Source of the DNA: an uncultured Oscillospiraceae bacterium
Lineage (GTDB): Bacteria > Bacillota > Clostridia > Oscillospirales > Oscillospiraceae
Length of the DNA: 32,783 bases
Assembly (NCBI GenBank): GCA_934597585.1
Contig: CAKTSA010000016.1
Coordinates: 1 to 32,783 of the forward strand
Direction of reading: 5' to 3'
How positions within the stretch are numbered: the first letter of the stretch is position 1; each line of letters begins with the position of its first letter. The position numbers and the translations under genes are program-made. The notes beneath the pieces were generated by a model. That model saw nothing but the letters and a program-made list of their open reading frames with translations, made no database searches and had not been told where the DNA came from. This document shows, in pieces, positions 1 to 7,616 of this stretch.

Positions 1-28
1 AAACCATCATGGTTTCAAGGTTTTCAGG

Positions 29-105
29 TGGTGCGCGGTACAGGACTCGAACCTGTGACCCCATGCACGTCAAGCATGTGCTCTAGCCAGCTGAGCTAAC
101 CGCGC
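29..105 (-). tRNA. tRNA-Val (anticodon GAC)
   Basis: On the minus strand the sequence folds into a full cloverleaf: acceptor stem GCGCGGT pairing with ACCGCGC, a GCTC/GAGC D stem, an anticodon stem CATGC/GCATG around the loop TTGACGT, and a T arm with TTCGAGT. The anticodon GAC at positions 34-36 reads valine GUC codons. The terminal CCA is encoded (TGG at 29-31 on the plus strand). A near-consensus promoter lies directly upstream, so it is probably transcribed on its own. Confidence 0.95.
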
Positions 106-118
106 GGACAACGATAAT

Positions 119-147
119 ATAATAGCGTATAATGTCAGTTTTGTCAA
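119..147 (-). promoter_or_regulatory. Promoter of tRNA-Val
   Basis: Perfect -35 TTGACA (142-147) and -10 TATTAT (119-124) separated by 17 bp on the minus strand. The -10 box ends 14 bases before the mature tRNA 5' end, the usual spacing for a stable RNA promoter. Confidence 0.85.
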
Positions 148-186
148 GGGGTATTCCGCCAAAAACACAAAAATTATCGTTGCGCC

Positions 187-1104
187 TCAGCTGCGGCCGG
201 CGTATTTTCGCAGCTGCTGCTCAAATTCCGGGCTGCGGGGGCAGGTGACGGTCACCATCTCTCCCGTCCGGGGATGGATAAAGCGCAGCCCCACTGCCTG
301 CAGACACTGGCCGGCCAGGCCGGGGACGGGCTTTTTCGCGCCGTACACCGTGTCGCCCAGGATGGGGTGGCCGATGTGGGCCATATGGACGCGGATCTGG
401 TGGGTGCGGCCCGTCTCCAGGCGGCAGCGGACATGGGTGACGCCGTTGTAGCGGGCGATGACCTCCCAGTGGGTCACGGCCCGGCGGCCATTACGGGTGC
501 TGACGGCCATTTTCTTCCGGTCGGCAGGGTGGCGGCCGATGGGCGCGTCCACGGTGCCGCTGTCCTCTCTGAGATTGCCCATCACCAGGCATTCGTAGGT
601 GCGGGCCAGGGTGTGGTCGCTGAGCTGGGCGCTGAGAGCCAGGTGGGCGGCGTCGTTCTTGGCGGCGATGATCAGGCCGCTGGTGTCCCGGTCGATGCGG
701 TGGACAATGCCGGGGCGCTTTTCACCGCCGATGCCGGACAGGGAGTCGCCGCAGTGGTGCAGCAGGGCGTTGACCAGCGTGCCGTCGGGATGGCCCGGCG
801 CGGGGTGGACCACCAGGCCCACGGGCTTGTTCACCACGATCACATCGTCGTCCTCATACACCACGTCCAGGGGGATATCCTGGGCCTCCACAGTGGTGTC
901 CTCCGCCTCGGGCCGGGTGAGGGACACCGTCTCGTCGCCGGTCAGGCGATAGTTCTTTGCGGCGGGAGCGCCGTCTATCAGCACGCTGCCGCTCTCCAGC
1001 AGCCTGGCGGCGGCGCTGCGGGTCAGGCCCTCCGTCCGGGCGGCCAGCCACGCGTCGATCCGCTGGCCACGGTCTTCAGTTGTTGCCGTCAGCGTCAGTT
1101 GCAT
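187..1104 (-). CDS. RluA/RluD family 23S rRNA pseudouridine synthase
   Basis: A 305-residue enzyme that isomerises uridine to pseudouridine in structured RNA, most likely large-subunit rRNA. An N-terminal S4-like RNA-binding region (about residues 12-60) precedes the catalytic domain, which has the family signature HRIDRDTSGL at 135-144; Asp138 is the predicted catalytic nucleophile. Later family blocks TGRTHQIRVH and GHPILGDTVYG are present, and the length is normal for RluD-like proteins. The start overlaps the end of lspA by 29 bases and has an AAGGAAG ribosome site, so the two genes form an operon (lspA first), a very common arrangement in Firmicutes. Whether it modifies the RluD positions or those of a paralogue cannot be told from sequence. 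Confidence 0.93.
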   Translation of the reverse strand: MQLTLTATTEDRGQRIDAWLAARTEGLTRSAAARLLESGSVLIDGAPAAKNYRLTGDETVSLTRPEAEDTTVEAQDIPLDVVYEDDDVIVVNKPVGLVVHPAPGHPDGTLVNALLHHCGDSLSGIGGEKRPGIVHRIDRDTSGLIIAAKNDAAHLALSAQLSDHTLARTYECLVMGNLREDSGTVDAPIGRHPADRKKMAVSTRNGRRAVTHWEVIARYNGVTHVRCRLETGRTHQIRVHMAHIGHPILGDTVYGAKKPVPGLAGQCLQAVGLRFIHPRTGEMVTVTCPRSPEFEQQLRKYAGRS

Positions 1105-1576
1105 CGTCTTTCTTCCTTGCGTCGTATTTCTCGTAGAACCACAGGTAGTAGATCGCCCCCAGGATCACGCCCACCACCACAAAGCAGTCGGCCAGGTTGA
1201 ACACGGGGTAGTCGAACAGCAGCAGGTCAAACATATCCACCACGTAGCCATGGGCGATGCGGTCGATGATGTTGCCCACGCCGCCGCCCAGGATCAGCAG
1301 CGCCGCGGCGATGCCCAGGGGATGGCGCACGATATGCCGCACCAGCAGATAGACCACCGCCGTCAGCAGCAGCGCCGTCACCACGATCAGCATCACCGTC
1401 TTGCCGGAGAAGCTGGACCAGGCCGCGCCATAGTTGTGCACCCGGGTCAGCTGCAGAAAGCCCGGCAGAAACGGCGTGCTCTCGCCCAGGGCCAGATGGC
1501 TGACGGTCCAGCTCTTCAGCAGCTGGTCGCAGCCGATCAGCACCAGCACCACCGCGGTATAAAGCGCATAGATCAT
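1076..1576 (-). CDS. lspA: Lipoprotein signal peptidase (signal peptidase II)
   Basis: A 166-residue polytopic membrane aspartyl protease that cleaves the signal peptide from prolipoproteins after diacylglyceryl modification of the lipobox cysteine. Four hydrophobic segments are visible. The family blocks are intact: GNIIDR (101-106), VVDMF with Asp114 and FNLAD with Asp130, the two predicted catalytic aspartates. The start has a TGAGGAC ribosome site, and a good promoter lies about 36 bases upstream. It is the first gene of the lspA-rluD operon. PhnD in this window carries a lipobox and is a likely substrate. Confidence 0.96.
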   Translation of the reverse strand: MIYALYTAVVLVLIGCDQLLKSWTVSHLALGESTPFLPGFLQLTRVHNYGAAWSSFSGKTVMLIVVTALLLTAVVYLLVRHIVRHPLGIAAALLILGGGVGNIIDRIAHGYVVDMFDLLLFDYPVFNLADCFVVVGVILGAIYYLWFYEKYDARKKDDATDADGNN

Positions 1577-1612
1577 AGCAATGTCCTCATTCTCTCAGAT
1601 ATCATATCCTGT

Positions 1613-1641
1613 ATCATACCCCATACCGCCGCGATTTGCAA
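1613..1641 (-). promoter_or_regulatory. Promoter of lspA-rluD
   Basis: -35 TTGCAA (1636-1641) and -10 TATGAT (1613-1618) with 17-bp spacing on the minus strand, leaving a short leader before the lspA start at 1576. The left end of the repeat element at 1687 lies about 45 bp upstream of the -35 box. Confidence 0.75.
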
Positions 1642-1686
1642 GCATATCCGGCGGTATCTTGCGCTGGGACGGAAAATCTGGTATGA

Positions 1687-1965
1687 TACCATCGATTCAC
1701 AAGGGCGGACACGGTTTTGACGGGCAGAAATGTGCCCATACTGCGTCAAGCCCCTTGACAGTACGGCAAGTATTCTCTGCGGGCCTTTTCTTGTCTGGAC
1801 ACATTTCTGCTGGCGGCAAAACTGCAGGGCATCTGCCAGCGATGTATTTTCGAGTGATTTTTGGTTTTTGAGACGCAGGCTTGCTAGCGCAAGCCAAGGC
1901 GAAAAGGACAAAAAGCGCCGGAAAGACACGCTGGCAGGCGTGTTTGCCCTTGTGAATCGATGGTA
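1687..1965. mobile_element. MITE-like element with 20-bp terminal inverted repeats
   Basis: Bases 1687-1706 are the exact reverse complement of 1946-1965 (20 of 20). If the outermost TA is read as a duplicated target dinucleotide, the element is 275 bp (1689-1963) with 18-bp ends and TA on both sides, as in MITEs moved by IS630/Tc1-mariner-type transposases. No convincing protein is encoded. The interior holds further inverted repeats: an 11-bp pair at 1724-1734/1800-1810 and a perfect 7-bp hairpin at 1878-1895. The 1577-1995 gap contains only this element, the lspA promoter and short flanks. The identity of the mobilising transposase is inference. Confidence 0.72.
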
Positions 1966-1995
1966 CAGTTATGCAAAAGAGGGGGGGGTGGTGCC

Positions 1996-2346
1996 ATGGC
2001 CATACGGGAACTGAATCTGGAGCAGGGGCGGCCTGCGGCGGACCAGGCGCTGCGGTGGCTGGAGGCGGAGTTGAACGCCGCCCGGAAAATGAACACGCCC
2101 CTGATGAAGCTGATCCACGGCTACGGCTCCTCCGGCAAGGGCGGGCGCATCCGTACCGCCAGCCGCCACTATCTGGAGGAGGCCGCCGCCCAGGGCCGCA
2201 TCGCGGCCTATCTGCCGGGGGAGCGGTTCTCCATCTTTGACGACACCGCCCGCCGCGCCCTGCAGAAATACCCCCAGCTGCGGCAGGACCGGGATCTGGA
2301 CCGGGAAAACCGCGGCGTGACCTATGTGTTCTTCCAGAAATTCTGA
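1996..2346 (+). CDS. Small Smr (MutS-related)-like domain protein
   Basis: A 116-residue protein. The core LIHGYGSSGKGGRIR resembles the HGxGxGxLR block of the Smr domain, a fold found at the end of MutS2 and alone in small proteins, generally linked to nucleic-acid nicking or binding. The first half (DQALRWLEAELNAAR) matches the helix that precedes this block; the tail RDLDRENRGVTYVFF is lineage-specific. I chose the ATG at 1996 because a GAGGGGGGG ribosome site precedes it; an in-frame ATG at 1960 would start inside the repeat end and has no such site. The gene stands alone, upstream of a convergent hairpin. The exact biochemical role is unknown. Confidence 0.75.
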   Translation: MAIRELNLEQGRPAADQALRWLEAELNAARKMNTPLMKLIHGYGSSGKGGRIRTASRHYLEEAAAQGRIAAYLPGERFSIFDDTARRALQKYPQLRQDRDLDRENRGVTYVFFQKF

Positions 2347-2352
2347 TAGGGA

Positions 2353-2386
2353 AAGCGGGCTTCCGGCAAATGCCGGAAGTCCGCTT
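2353..2386. terminator. Hairpin between convergent genes
   Basis: Long stem AAGCGG-G-CTTCCGGCA with its complement across an AA loop, located between the convergent Smr-like gene (plus) and the nucleotidase gene (minus, ending at 2398). There is no good T-run on either side, so efficient intrinsic termination is uncertain. Confidence 0.45.
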
Positions 2387-2397
2387 AAAATTTGCTG

Positions 2398-3915
2398 TTA
2401 TGGCAGGATCCGGAAATCTCCATGGATGTCCGGGATATCATCACCATACTGCTTGAAGTAGTCCAGGATCAGATCCGACATCTCTGTGCCAATCTCCCGC
2501 ACCACGGGGCAGCCGGTATAGCAGTCATATCCCCCGGTGCCGCTGGCCCGATAGCTGTTCAGGCAGATGGTGAAGGTGTCCGCCGCCGCCACCGGCTTTC
2601 CGTCCACGGTCATTTCGGTCACCCGACGGCCCACCGGGTGGGAGATGTCGTAGGTGTAGGATACCCCCATGTAGTAGTCGTAGTTGTAGTGTTCCACCTT
2701 CGGCTCCAGGAAGCAGTCGGAAACCCGCAAGGTGCCGTCATCGTTTTGGGTAAAGTACTCCGCGCTGCGCTCCATGGCCTGCCGTAGAACTGCACCTGTG
2801 ACCTCCAGCACCGACAGGGTGTTGGTATAGGGGTAGGCCACCAGCAGATCGCGCCGCCGCACCACCTGGGGCAGCCCCGCCACACCATTGGCAAGGCTGG
2901 CGGCGGACAGCTGCGCGCCGCTGGCCCACAGCTGCACCGCGTTGAACAGGTCGGAAAGGCCGCTGCCCTCCGCCGCCATATGCAGCGGCGTATCCGGCAG
3001 CAGTGGGCGGGGCAGGCGGCCCACTACCTGATCCAGCCAGTCCTGGGCGCCGTGCTCCATGCCGGCGAATTCCGCCAGCCATTCCCGGCGGCAGGCGCCG
3101 CCTGCGGGAATGGTCTGGCTGGTGAAGCGCTTTTCTCCGTCGGAGATCGCCGCCTCGATACGCAGAAATTCCTGACCCCGGTCGGTGGGCTGCACCACAA
3201 AGGTGCCGCACACCGTCTGGCCGTGAACGGTCATATGCTGATGCCCTGTCAGCAGGATGTCAAAATCCAGCTCCTGGCACAGGCGATAGGCCACGTTTTC
3301 GTGGGTGGTGGACAGCACCCGACCGGTGGCCAGATCCCGCTCAAAGCCGCCATGATAGATGCACAGCGTCACATCCACCTGGCCCCTCAGCGCTTCCAGC
3401 GCCGCGCGGGCGGCGGGGATGGGATCGTTGATGGTAACGCCGGACAGGTGCTCCGGCCGCTCCCAGATGTTCACATAGTCGGTGACGATGCCCACGATGC
3501 CGATCCGCAGGCCGTTCTCCAGCGTGTGGACGCGGGCGGGGAAGCGCACCCCTGCGCCGTCCCAGCGGACGTTTTCGCAGACGCAGCGGGCATGGAGGGC
3601 GTTGAGATAGCTGTCCAGATAGGCCATGCCGTAGTTGAAATCGTGGTTGCCCAGGGTCACATAGTCATAGCCGCAGCGGTTCATCATCTCGGCAAAGCGG
3701 CTGGCGTCGCCCAGGGTGTCGTGGCAGTAAGCCCCCAACGGGGAGCCCTGCAGAATGTCGCCGCCGTCAATGACCAGCGTGTTGCCGTCCTTTTGAAACT
3801 GGCTGGCGCACTTGAACAGGCCGATGTCCCGCTCCTCGCGGCTGCGGTAGTCGGTGGGGTAGATATAGCCGTGGAGGTCGGAGGTGAAATAGATGGTAAA
3901 GTGTTTTGCTGCCAT
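2398..3915 (-). CDS. Bifunctional metallophosphoesterase / 5'-nucleotidase family enzyme (cytosolic)
   Basis: A 505-residue enzyme of the UshA/CpdB/YfkN family, which hydrolyses nucleotides, cyclic nucleotides or nucleotide sugars. The N-terminal calcineurin-like domain has the metal-binding blocks SDLHG (Asp13, His15), DGGD, GNHDFNYG and LTGHQH. The C-terminal half matches the 5'-nucleotidase substrate-binding domain. Unlike the periplasmic relatives there is no signal peptide or anchor, so it should act in the cytoplasm. It starts 4 bases after the second phnE gene stops, with its ribosome site inside that gene's end, so it is the last gene of the importer operon. This suggests it dephosphorylates an imported organophosphorus compound or its metabolite. 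The exact substrate is unknown. Confidence 0.85.
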   Translation of the reverse strand: MAAKHFTIYFTSDLHGYIYPTDYRSREERDIGLFKCASQFQKDGNTLVIDGGDILQGSPLGAYCHDTLGDASRFAEMMNRCGYDYVTLGNHDFNYGMAYLDSYLNALHARCVCENVRWDGAGVRFPARVHTLENGLRIGIVGIVTDYVNIWERPEHLSGVTINDPIPAARAALEALRGQVDVTLCIYHGGFERDLATGRVLSTTHENVAYRLCQELDFDILLTGHQHMTVHGQTVCGTFVVQPTDRGQEFLRIEAAISDGEKRFTSQTIPAGGACRREWLAEFAGMEHGAQDWLDQVVGRLPRPLLPDTPLHMAAEGSGLSDLFNAVQLWASGAQLSAASLANGVAGLPQVVRRRDLLVAYPYTNTLSVLEVTGAVLRQAMERSAEYFTQNDDGTLRVSDCFLEPKVEHYNYDYYMGVSYTYDISHPVGRRVTEMTVDGKPVAAADTFTICLNSYRASGTGGYDCYTGCPVVREIGTEMSDLILDYFKQYGDDIPDIHGDFRILP

Positions 3916-3919
3916 TGTG

Positions 3920-4729
3920 TCACCCCCGTGCCAGCTTGACGCGGATCCGGGAGGAGATCCACTCGATGATCAGCACCAGAATGATTAGCCCCAGCAGAAT
4001 GGCGCCCACCTCGTTCCAGCGGTAGGAGCTCATGGCGAAGATCAGCGGTGCGCCGATACCGCCGGCGCCCACCAGACCCAGCACCGTGGCATCACGCAGG
4101 TTCATGTCAAAGCGGTAGATGATGGTGGAGGTGAAGTCCGCCGTCAGCTGCGGCAGGATGCCGTAGCGGATCTTCTGGAAGGTGGTGCAGCCCGCGGCGT
4201 CCAGGGATTCCAGGATCCGCTTGTCCAGATCCTCGATGCTCTCGATGAACATCTTGGACACCATGCCGATAGAGCACAGGGACATGGTCAGCAGTCCCGC
4301 GAAGGGGCCGGGCCCCGTGACGCGGATGAACATCAGACCATACACAAAAGCGGGGATGGTGCGGATGGCGGCGATGACCACCCGGCCGATCAGGGCGATG
4401 GGCCGGGGCACCAGATTGCTGGCGGAGAGGAAGGACAGGGGCAGCGAGATCACCGCGCCCACGATGGTGCCCAGAAAGGCGATGCAGAAGGTCTCCAGCA
4501 GCAGATAGGGCACGCCGTTGGTGCCCAGGGTGAACAGCAGCTTGCCGGAGGGGTGGAAGATACCGGAGATGATGTTTTTTGCCACCTCCAGGCCGTTGCT
4601 GGTGGGGGTGCTGACCCGCACCGCCGTGCCGGACCAGGCCAGCAGACAGGCGATGATAAAGGCGGCCAGCAGCTGCCACAGCCACGTTTTCGGCGCAGAG
4701 GCGTAGGCTTTTTGAATTTTCTGTTCCAT
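3920..4729 (-). CDS. phnE: Phosphonate-type ABC transporter permease (second PhnE)
   Basis: A 269-residue inner-membrane permease with about six hydrophobic segments. The cytoplasmic EAA-type loop that docks on the ATPase is seen as ESLDAAGCTTFQKIRYGILP, followed by the PhnE-typical segment FDMNLRDATVLGLVGAGGIGAPL. Length fits the PhnE family. The TAA stop of the preceding permease merges with the ribosome site (TAAGGAGG) of this gene, 9 bases away. With the neighbouring phnE it probably forms a heterodimeric channel served by PhnC and PhnD. Substrate class (phosphonate, phosphite or a phosphate ester) cannot be fixed from the permease. Confidence 0.92.
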   Translation of the reverse strand: MEQKIQKAYASAPKTWLWQLLAAFIIACLLAWSGTAVRVSTPTSNGLEVAKNIISGIFHPSGKLLFTLGTNGVPYLLLETFCIAFLGTIVGAVISLPLSFLSASNLVPRPIALIGRVVIAAIRTIPAFVYGLMFIRVTGPGPFAGLLTMSLCSIGMVSKMFIESIEDLDKRILESLDAAGCTTFQKIRYGILPQLTADFTSTIIYRFDMNLRDATVLGLVGAGGIGAPLIFAMSSYRWNEVGAILLGLIILVLIIEWISSRIRVKLARG

Positions 4730-4738
4730 ACTGCCTCC

Positions 4739-5560
4739 TTACGTCAAGCGCTTGCGCAGGCCGTGACTGATGCCCTCGATGACCATAACGGCCACGAACA
4801 GGACGATCAGGATCATGCCAAGGCTGTCGTACTCGCGCCAGCCGATCTTTTCATTCATGATAAGGCCCAGACCGCCCGCGCCCACATAGCCCAGGATGGA
4901 GGCGTAGCGCACGTTGCCCTCCAGGCAGAACAGGGACACGGACAGATAGGTGGGCAGCACCTGGGGGAATACGGCGGTGGTAAAGGCCTGCAGACGGGTG
5001 GCGCCCAGGGCCTCCATGGCCTCATAGGGCCCCATGTCCACGGTCTCAATGATCTCAAAGAGCTGCTTGCCCACATAGGCAAAGGTGAACACCGCAATGG
5101 CACAGGTGCCCGCCATGGTGCCCAGGCCGAAGATATACGTGGCGATCAGGGCGCACACCAGCGTGGGCAGCGTCCGCACCAGGCTGAGGAACAGCCGGAC
5201 GATGAACACCACCACCCGGTTGGTGACAATGTTGCTGGCGGCGGCAATGGCAAAGGGGACGGCCAGCACCGCACCCACAAAGGAGCCCAGGAAGGACATT
5301 TTGATGGTGTCCCACAACGGCTGCCAGATCTTGGCCAGATACCCGGTGTTGGGCGGGAACATGGCCGTGAGGATATCGAAGAATTTGCTGCCCTTTTTCA
5401 CCAGCACCGCAAAGTTGAAGCCGGTGATGTGGACGGACAGGGCACCCAGCGCCACCACGATCAGGATGATCAGCGGGGCGCGGCTGCGCTTTTCCTCCAC
5501 CACCGCGCCGTTGGGCAGCGTATAGCGGCGGGGCTTGAACAGACGGTCGTACAGGCTCAT
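4739..5560 (-). CDS. phnE: Phosphonate-type ABC transporter permease (first PhnE)
   Basis: A 273-residue permease homologous to the following gene. The EAA loop reads EAMEALGATRLQAFTTAVFP, and the PhnE segment NVRYASILGYVGAGGLGLIM follows. The N-terminus has a basic cytoplasmic stretch (about residues 1-27) before the first membrane helix, and a large extracytoplasmic loop follows. Its ATG overlaps the phnC stop by 4 bases (ATGA), a sign of translational coupling. Two distinct permeases downstream of phnC are normal for Gram-positive Phn-type importers. Confidence 0.92.
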   Translation of the reverse strand: MSLYDRLFKPRRYTLPNGAVVEEKRSRAPLIILIVVALGALSVHITGFNFAVLVKKGSKFFDILTAMFPPNTGYLAKIWQPLWDTIKMSFLGSFVGAVLAVPFAIAAASNIVTNRVVVFIVRLFLSLVRTLPTLVCALIATYIFGLGTMAGTCAIAVFTFAYVGKQLFEIIETVDMGPYEAMEALGATRLQAFTTAVFPQVLPTYLSVSLFCLEGNVRYASILGYVGAGGLGLIMNEKIGWREYDSLGMILIVLFVAVMVIEGISHGLRKRLT

Positions 5561-6315
5561 GCGTCTGCCTCCGTCTCGCTGTCGTCGCCGTAGATGGCGC
5601 TCAGTACCGCCTTGTCCACGTTGGCGGAGGGGCCGTCATAGACGATCCTGCCGGCGCGGATGCCGATGATGCGGTCGGCGTATTCCAGCGCCAGCTCCAC
5701 GTGGTGGATGTTCAGCAGAATGGAGATGCCCATCTCCTGATTGATGCGGACGAAGTCCTGCATCACCTGCTTGGCGGTAACGGGGTCAAGGGCCGCCACA
5801 GGCTCGTCCGCCAGAATGATCTGGGGGTCCTGGGTCAGGGTACGGGCCAGGGCCACACGCTGCTGCTGGCCGCCGGAGAGCTGGTCGGCCCGGATGTAGG
5901 CCTTGTCCAGAATGCCCACCTTGTCCAGGGATTCCAGCGCCTTGATCTTGTCCGCCTTCCGGAAGGCGCCCAGCAGCACCCTCCAGAAGGGCATATCCGG
6001 CACGCAGGCGGACAGCACGTTCTTGATGACGGTGGTGCGGGTCACCAGATTGAAGGACTGGAACACCATGCCGATGCCCCGGCGGAACCGGCGCAGACTC
6101 TTGCCGGACAGGGTGCTGACGTCGGTGCCGTTCACCGTCAGCGTGCCGGAGGTGATCTGGTGCATCCGGTTCACCGACCGCAGCAGCGTGGATTTTCCGG
6201 CGCCGGAGCGGCCGATGATGGCCACGAACTCGCCGTCCTGAATGGTCAGGTTCACGTCGTCCAGGCCCACCGTGCCGTTGGGATACACCTTGGATACATG
6301 GTCGAAAATGATCAT
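5557..6315 (-). CDS. phnC: Phosphonate-type ABC transporter ATPase
   Basis: A 252-residue nucleotide-binding subunit that powers import through the PhnE pair. Walker A GRSGAGKST (35-43), Q-loop near VFQSFN (85-89), ABC signature LSGGQ (146-150), Walker B IILADEP (166-172) and the switch histidine in NIHHVEL are all intact. The insert between Q-loop and signature is typical of PhnC. The start has an AGAGGAAA ribosome site and lies 26 bases after the T-run of a strong terminator that follows phnD, so its expression depends on read-through or an unseen internal promoter. Confidence 0.95.
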   Translation of the reverse strand: MIIFDHVSKVYPNGTVGLDDVNLTIQDGEFVAIIGRSGAGKSTLLRSVNRMHQITSGTLTVNGTDVSTLSGKSLRRFRRGIGMVFQSFNLVTRTTVIKNVLSACVPDMPFWRVLLGAFRKADKIKALESLDKVGILDKAYIRADQLSGGQQQRVALARTLTQDPQIILADEPVAALDPVTAKQVMQDFVRINQEMGISILLNIHHVELALEYADRIIGIRAGRIVYDGPSANVDKAVLSAIYGDDSETEADA

Positions 6316-6331
6316 ATGGTTTCCTCTTTTC

Positions 6332-6392
6332 CTAAAATAAAAACGCGGGGAGGACAGCGGAAGGTTTGATCCTTACAGTCCTCCCCGCGTTT
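6332..6392 (-). terminator. Intrinsic terminator between phnD and phnC
   Basis: A perfect 15-bp stem (6341-6355 with 6378-6392), read on the minus strand, is followed by TTTTTATTTT. A small AAGG/CCTT hairpin lies in the loop. It sits just after the binding-protein gene and would leave phnD in excess over the membrane components, a common layout in ABC import operons. Confidence 0.85.
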
Positions 6393-6403
6393 GGGAAAGT
6401 GCG

Positions 6404-7462
6404 TTAGTTGGCGGCGGTCAGCTCCTGGATGAGCTTCTGCGCGGCGCGCTCGTTGTCATAGTCGGAGGCCTGTGCCACCTGATAGCCCTTGTGGCTGTAG
6501 ATGGCGATGACTTCCTTGCCGGCATCGGTGTTGCCGATGTTGATGAACGCCTGCTGCAGAGCGGCGATCAGGTCGGCATCCATGATCTCGGAGTTCTTGC
6601 TGACGGAGATGGTGTCGTTATAGATGGGGGCGGTGACGCCGATGACGCCGGTCTCCTCCCAGATGGAGCCGTCACGGCCGAACTCGCTGTTCCAGCGCTC
6701 GGCATAGTCGCGGCGGGCGTCGGCATAGGTCACCAGCACGTCCACCTGGCCGGAGGCCAGACGGGCAAAAGCGCTGGCATAGGAATCGGACTGCACGGCG
6801 CTCTTCAGATCAGAGATGCCCTTGCCATAGTGATCCTGCAGCCACAGGGCGGGGTAGATGTAACCGGCGGGGGAAGAGGTGCCCATGATGCTCCAGTTGG
6901 CGCTGTCCAGATCCTCCCAGGTCAGTTCCTCGCCGTTGTTGACCTTGGTCAGCAGCTCCTGGCCCTTGTCAGAGGGGCCGGCGATGAACAGGGCACGATA
7001 GGAGACAGCCTGCTTGTCGGAAGCCTCGGTGGGCTGGCCGTCATTCCAGTCCTTGGCGTTGTCGGAGTCCTTGCTCAGACCGTCACGGGTGGCGGTCAGG
7101 ATGACCTCGGCGCCGTCATCATACAGCACATAGGTGCCGCCGGGGATCAGGCCCACGTCGATGGTGCCGGCCTCCAGGCCTTCGCCAACGGCTTCGTAGG
7201 TGGTGCCGACGGTGATCTCCACATCGCCCACCTCATAGCCCTGAGCGGCCAGCTCGTCCTTCAGCATCTGCTTCAGGGGCTCGGTGACGGTGATGATCTC
7301 CTCGGGCTCGCGGGAAGGAACGAAAGCGACCTTCAGGGTATCGATCTTCTTGGAACCCGCGGTGTCGCCGCCTTCCTCATTGTTGGCAGCATTGCCGCCG
7401 CAGGCCACGAGAGACATGGTCATGACCAGCGCCAGCAGAAGCGCAAAAATCTTCTTCATCAT
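6404..7462 (-). CDS. phnD: Phosphate/phosphite/phosphonate ABC transporter substrate-binding lipoprotein
   Basis: A 352-residue periplasmic-binding-type protein of the PhnD/PtxB/PhnD-like family. A signal peptide ends in a lipobox LVAC with Cys21 as the lipidation site, followed by an acidic and Asn-rich linker, so it is tethered to the outer face of the membrane. The family fold begins at LKVAFVPSREP; the ligand-binding loop appears as MGTSSPAGYIYPALWLQ. Two adjacent ATG codons (7460-7462 and 7457-7459) follow a GGAGG site; the second has the more usual spacing, so the protein may be one residue shorter. First gene of the importer operon. The ligand cannot be decided from sequence alone. Confidence 0.94.
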   Translation of the reverse strand: MMKKIFALLLALVMTMSLVACGGNAANNEEGGDTAGSKKIDTLKVAFVPSREPEEIITVTEPLKQMLKDELAAQGYEVGDVEITVGTTYEAVGEGLEAGTIDVGLIPGGTYVLYDDGAEVILTATRDGLSKDSDNAKDWNDGQPTEASDKQAVSYRALFIAGPSDKGQELLTKVNNGEELTWEDLDSANWSIMGTSSPAGYIYPALWLQDHYGKGISDLKSAVQSDSYASAFARLASGQVDVLVTYADARRDYAERWNSEFGRDGSIWEETGVIGVTAPIYNDTISVSKNSEIMDADLIAALQQAFINIGNTDAGKEVIAIYSHKGYQVAQASDYDNERAAQKLIQELTAAN

Positions 7463-7557
7463 TTTTCCTCCATTATATCATATTGTTCCTGTGCCAGGGC
7501 AGACTGCCCGGGGCAAGATACCGCATGATACGCACAGGGCGCACCATACCGATGTTC

Positions 7558-7586
7558 AGTATAGCACACCTTTGAAAGGAAAAATT
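7558..7586 (-). promoter_or_regulatory. Candidate promoter of the phn operon with overlapping palindrome
   Basis: An extended -10 element TGC-TATACT (TATACT at 7558-7563) lies on the minus strand about 95 bp upstream of phnD. The matching -35 position (7581-7586, AATTTT) is poor and lies in the middle of an imperfect palindrome at 7574-7594, consistent with a regulated promoter. Confidence 0.45.
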
Positions 7587-7616
7587 TTCTCTTTTGGTAA
7601 AAAAAGTAATATCTTG

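Noticed and set aside
1..15. Inverted repeat AAACCAT-C-ATGGTTT at the left edge, possible tRNA terminator
   Set aside because: The structure is cut by the window edge, the loop is too short, and no T-run is visible, so it cannot be assigned.
1573..2014. Short open frames of 94-118 codons across the repeat element at 1.7-2.0 kb
   Set aside because: They cross the inverted ends and internal hairpins, lack ribosome sites and resemble no transposase or other protein; the element appears non-coding.
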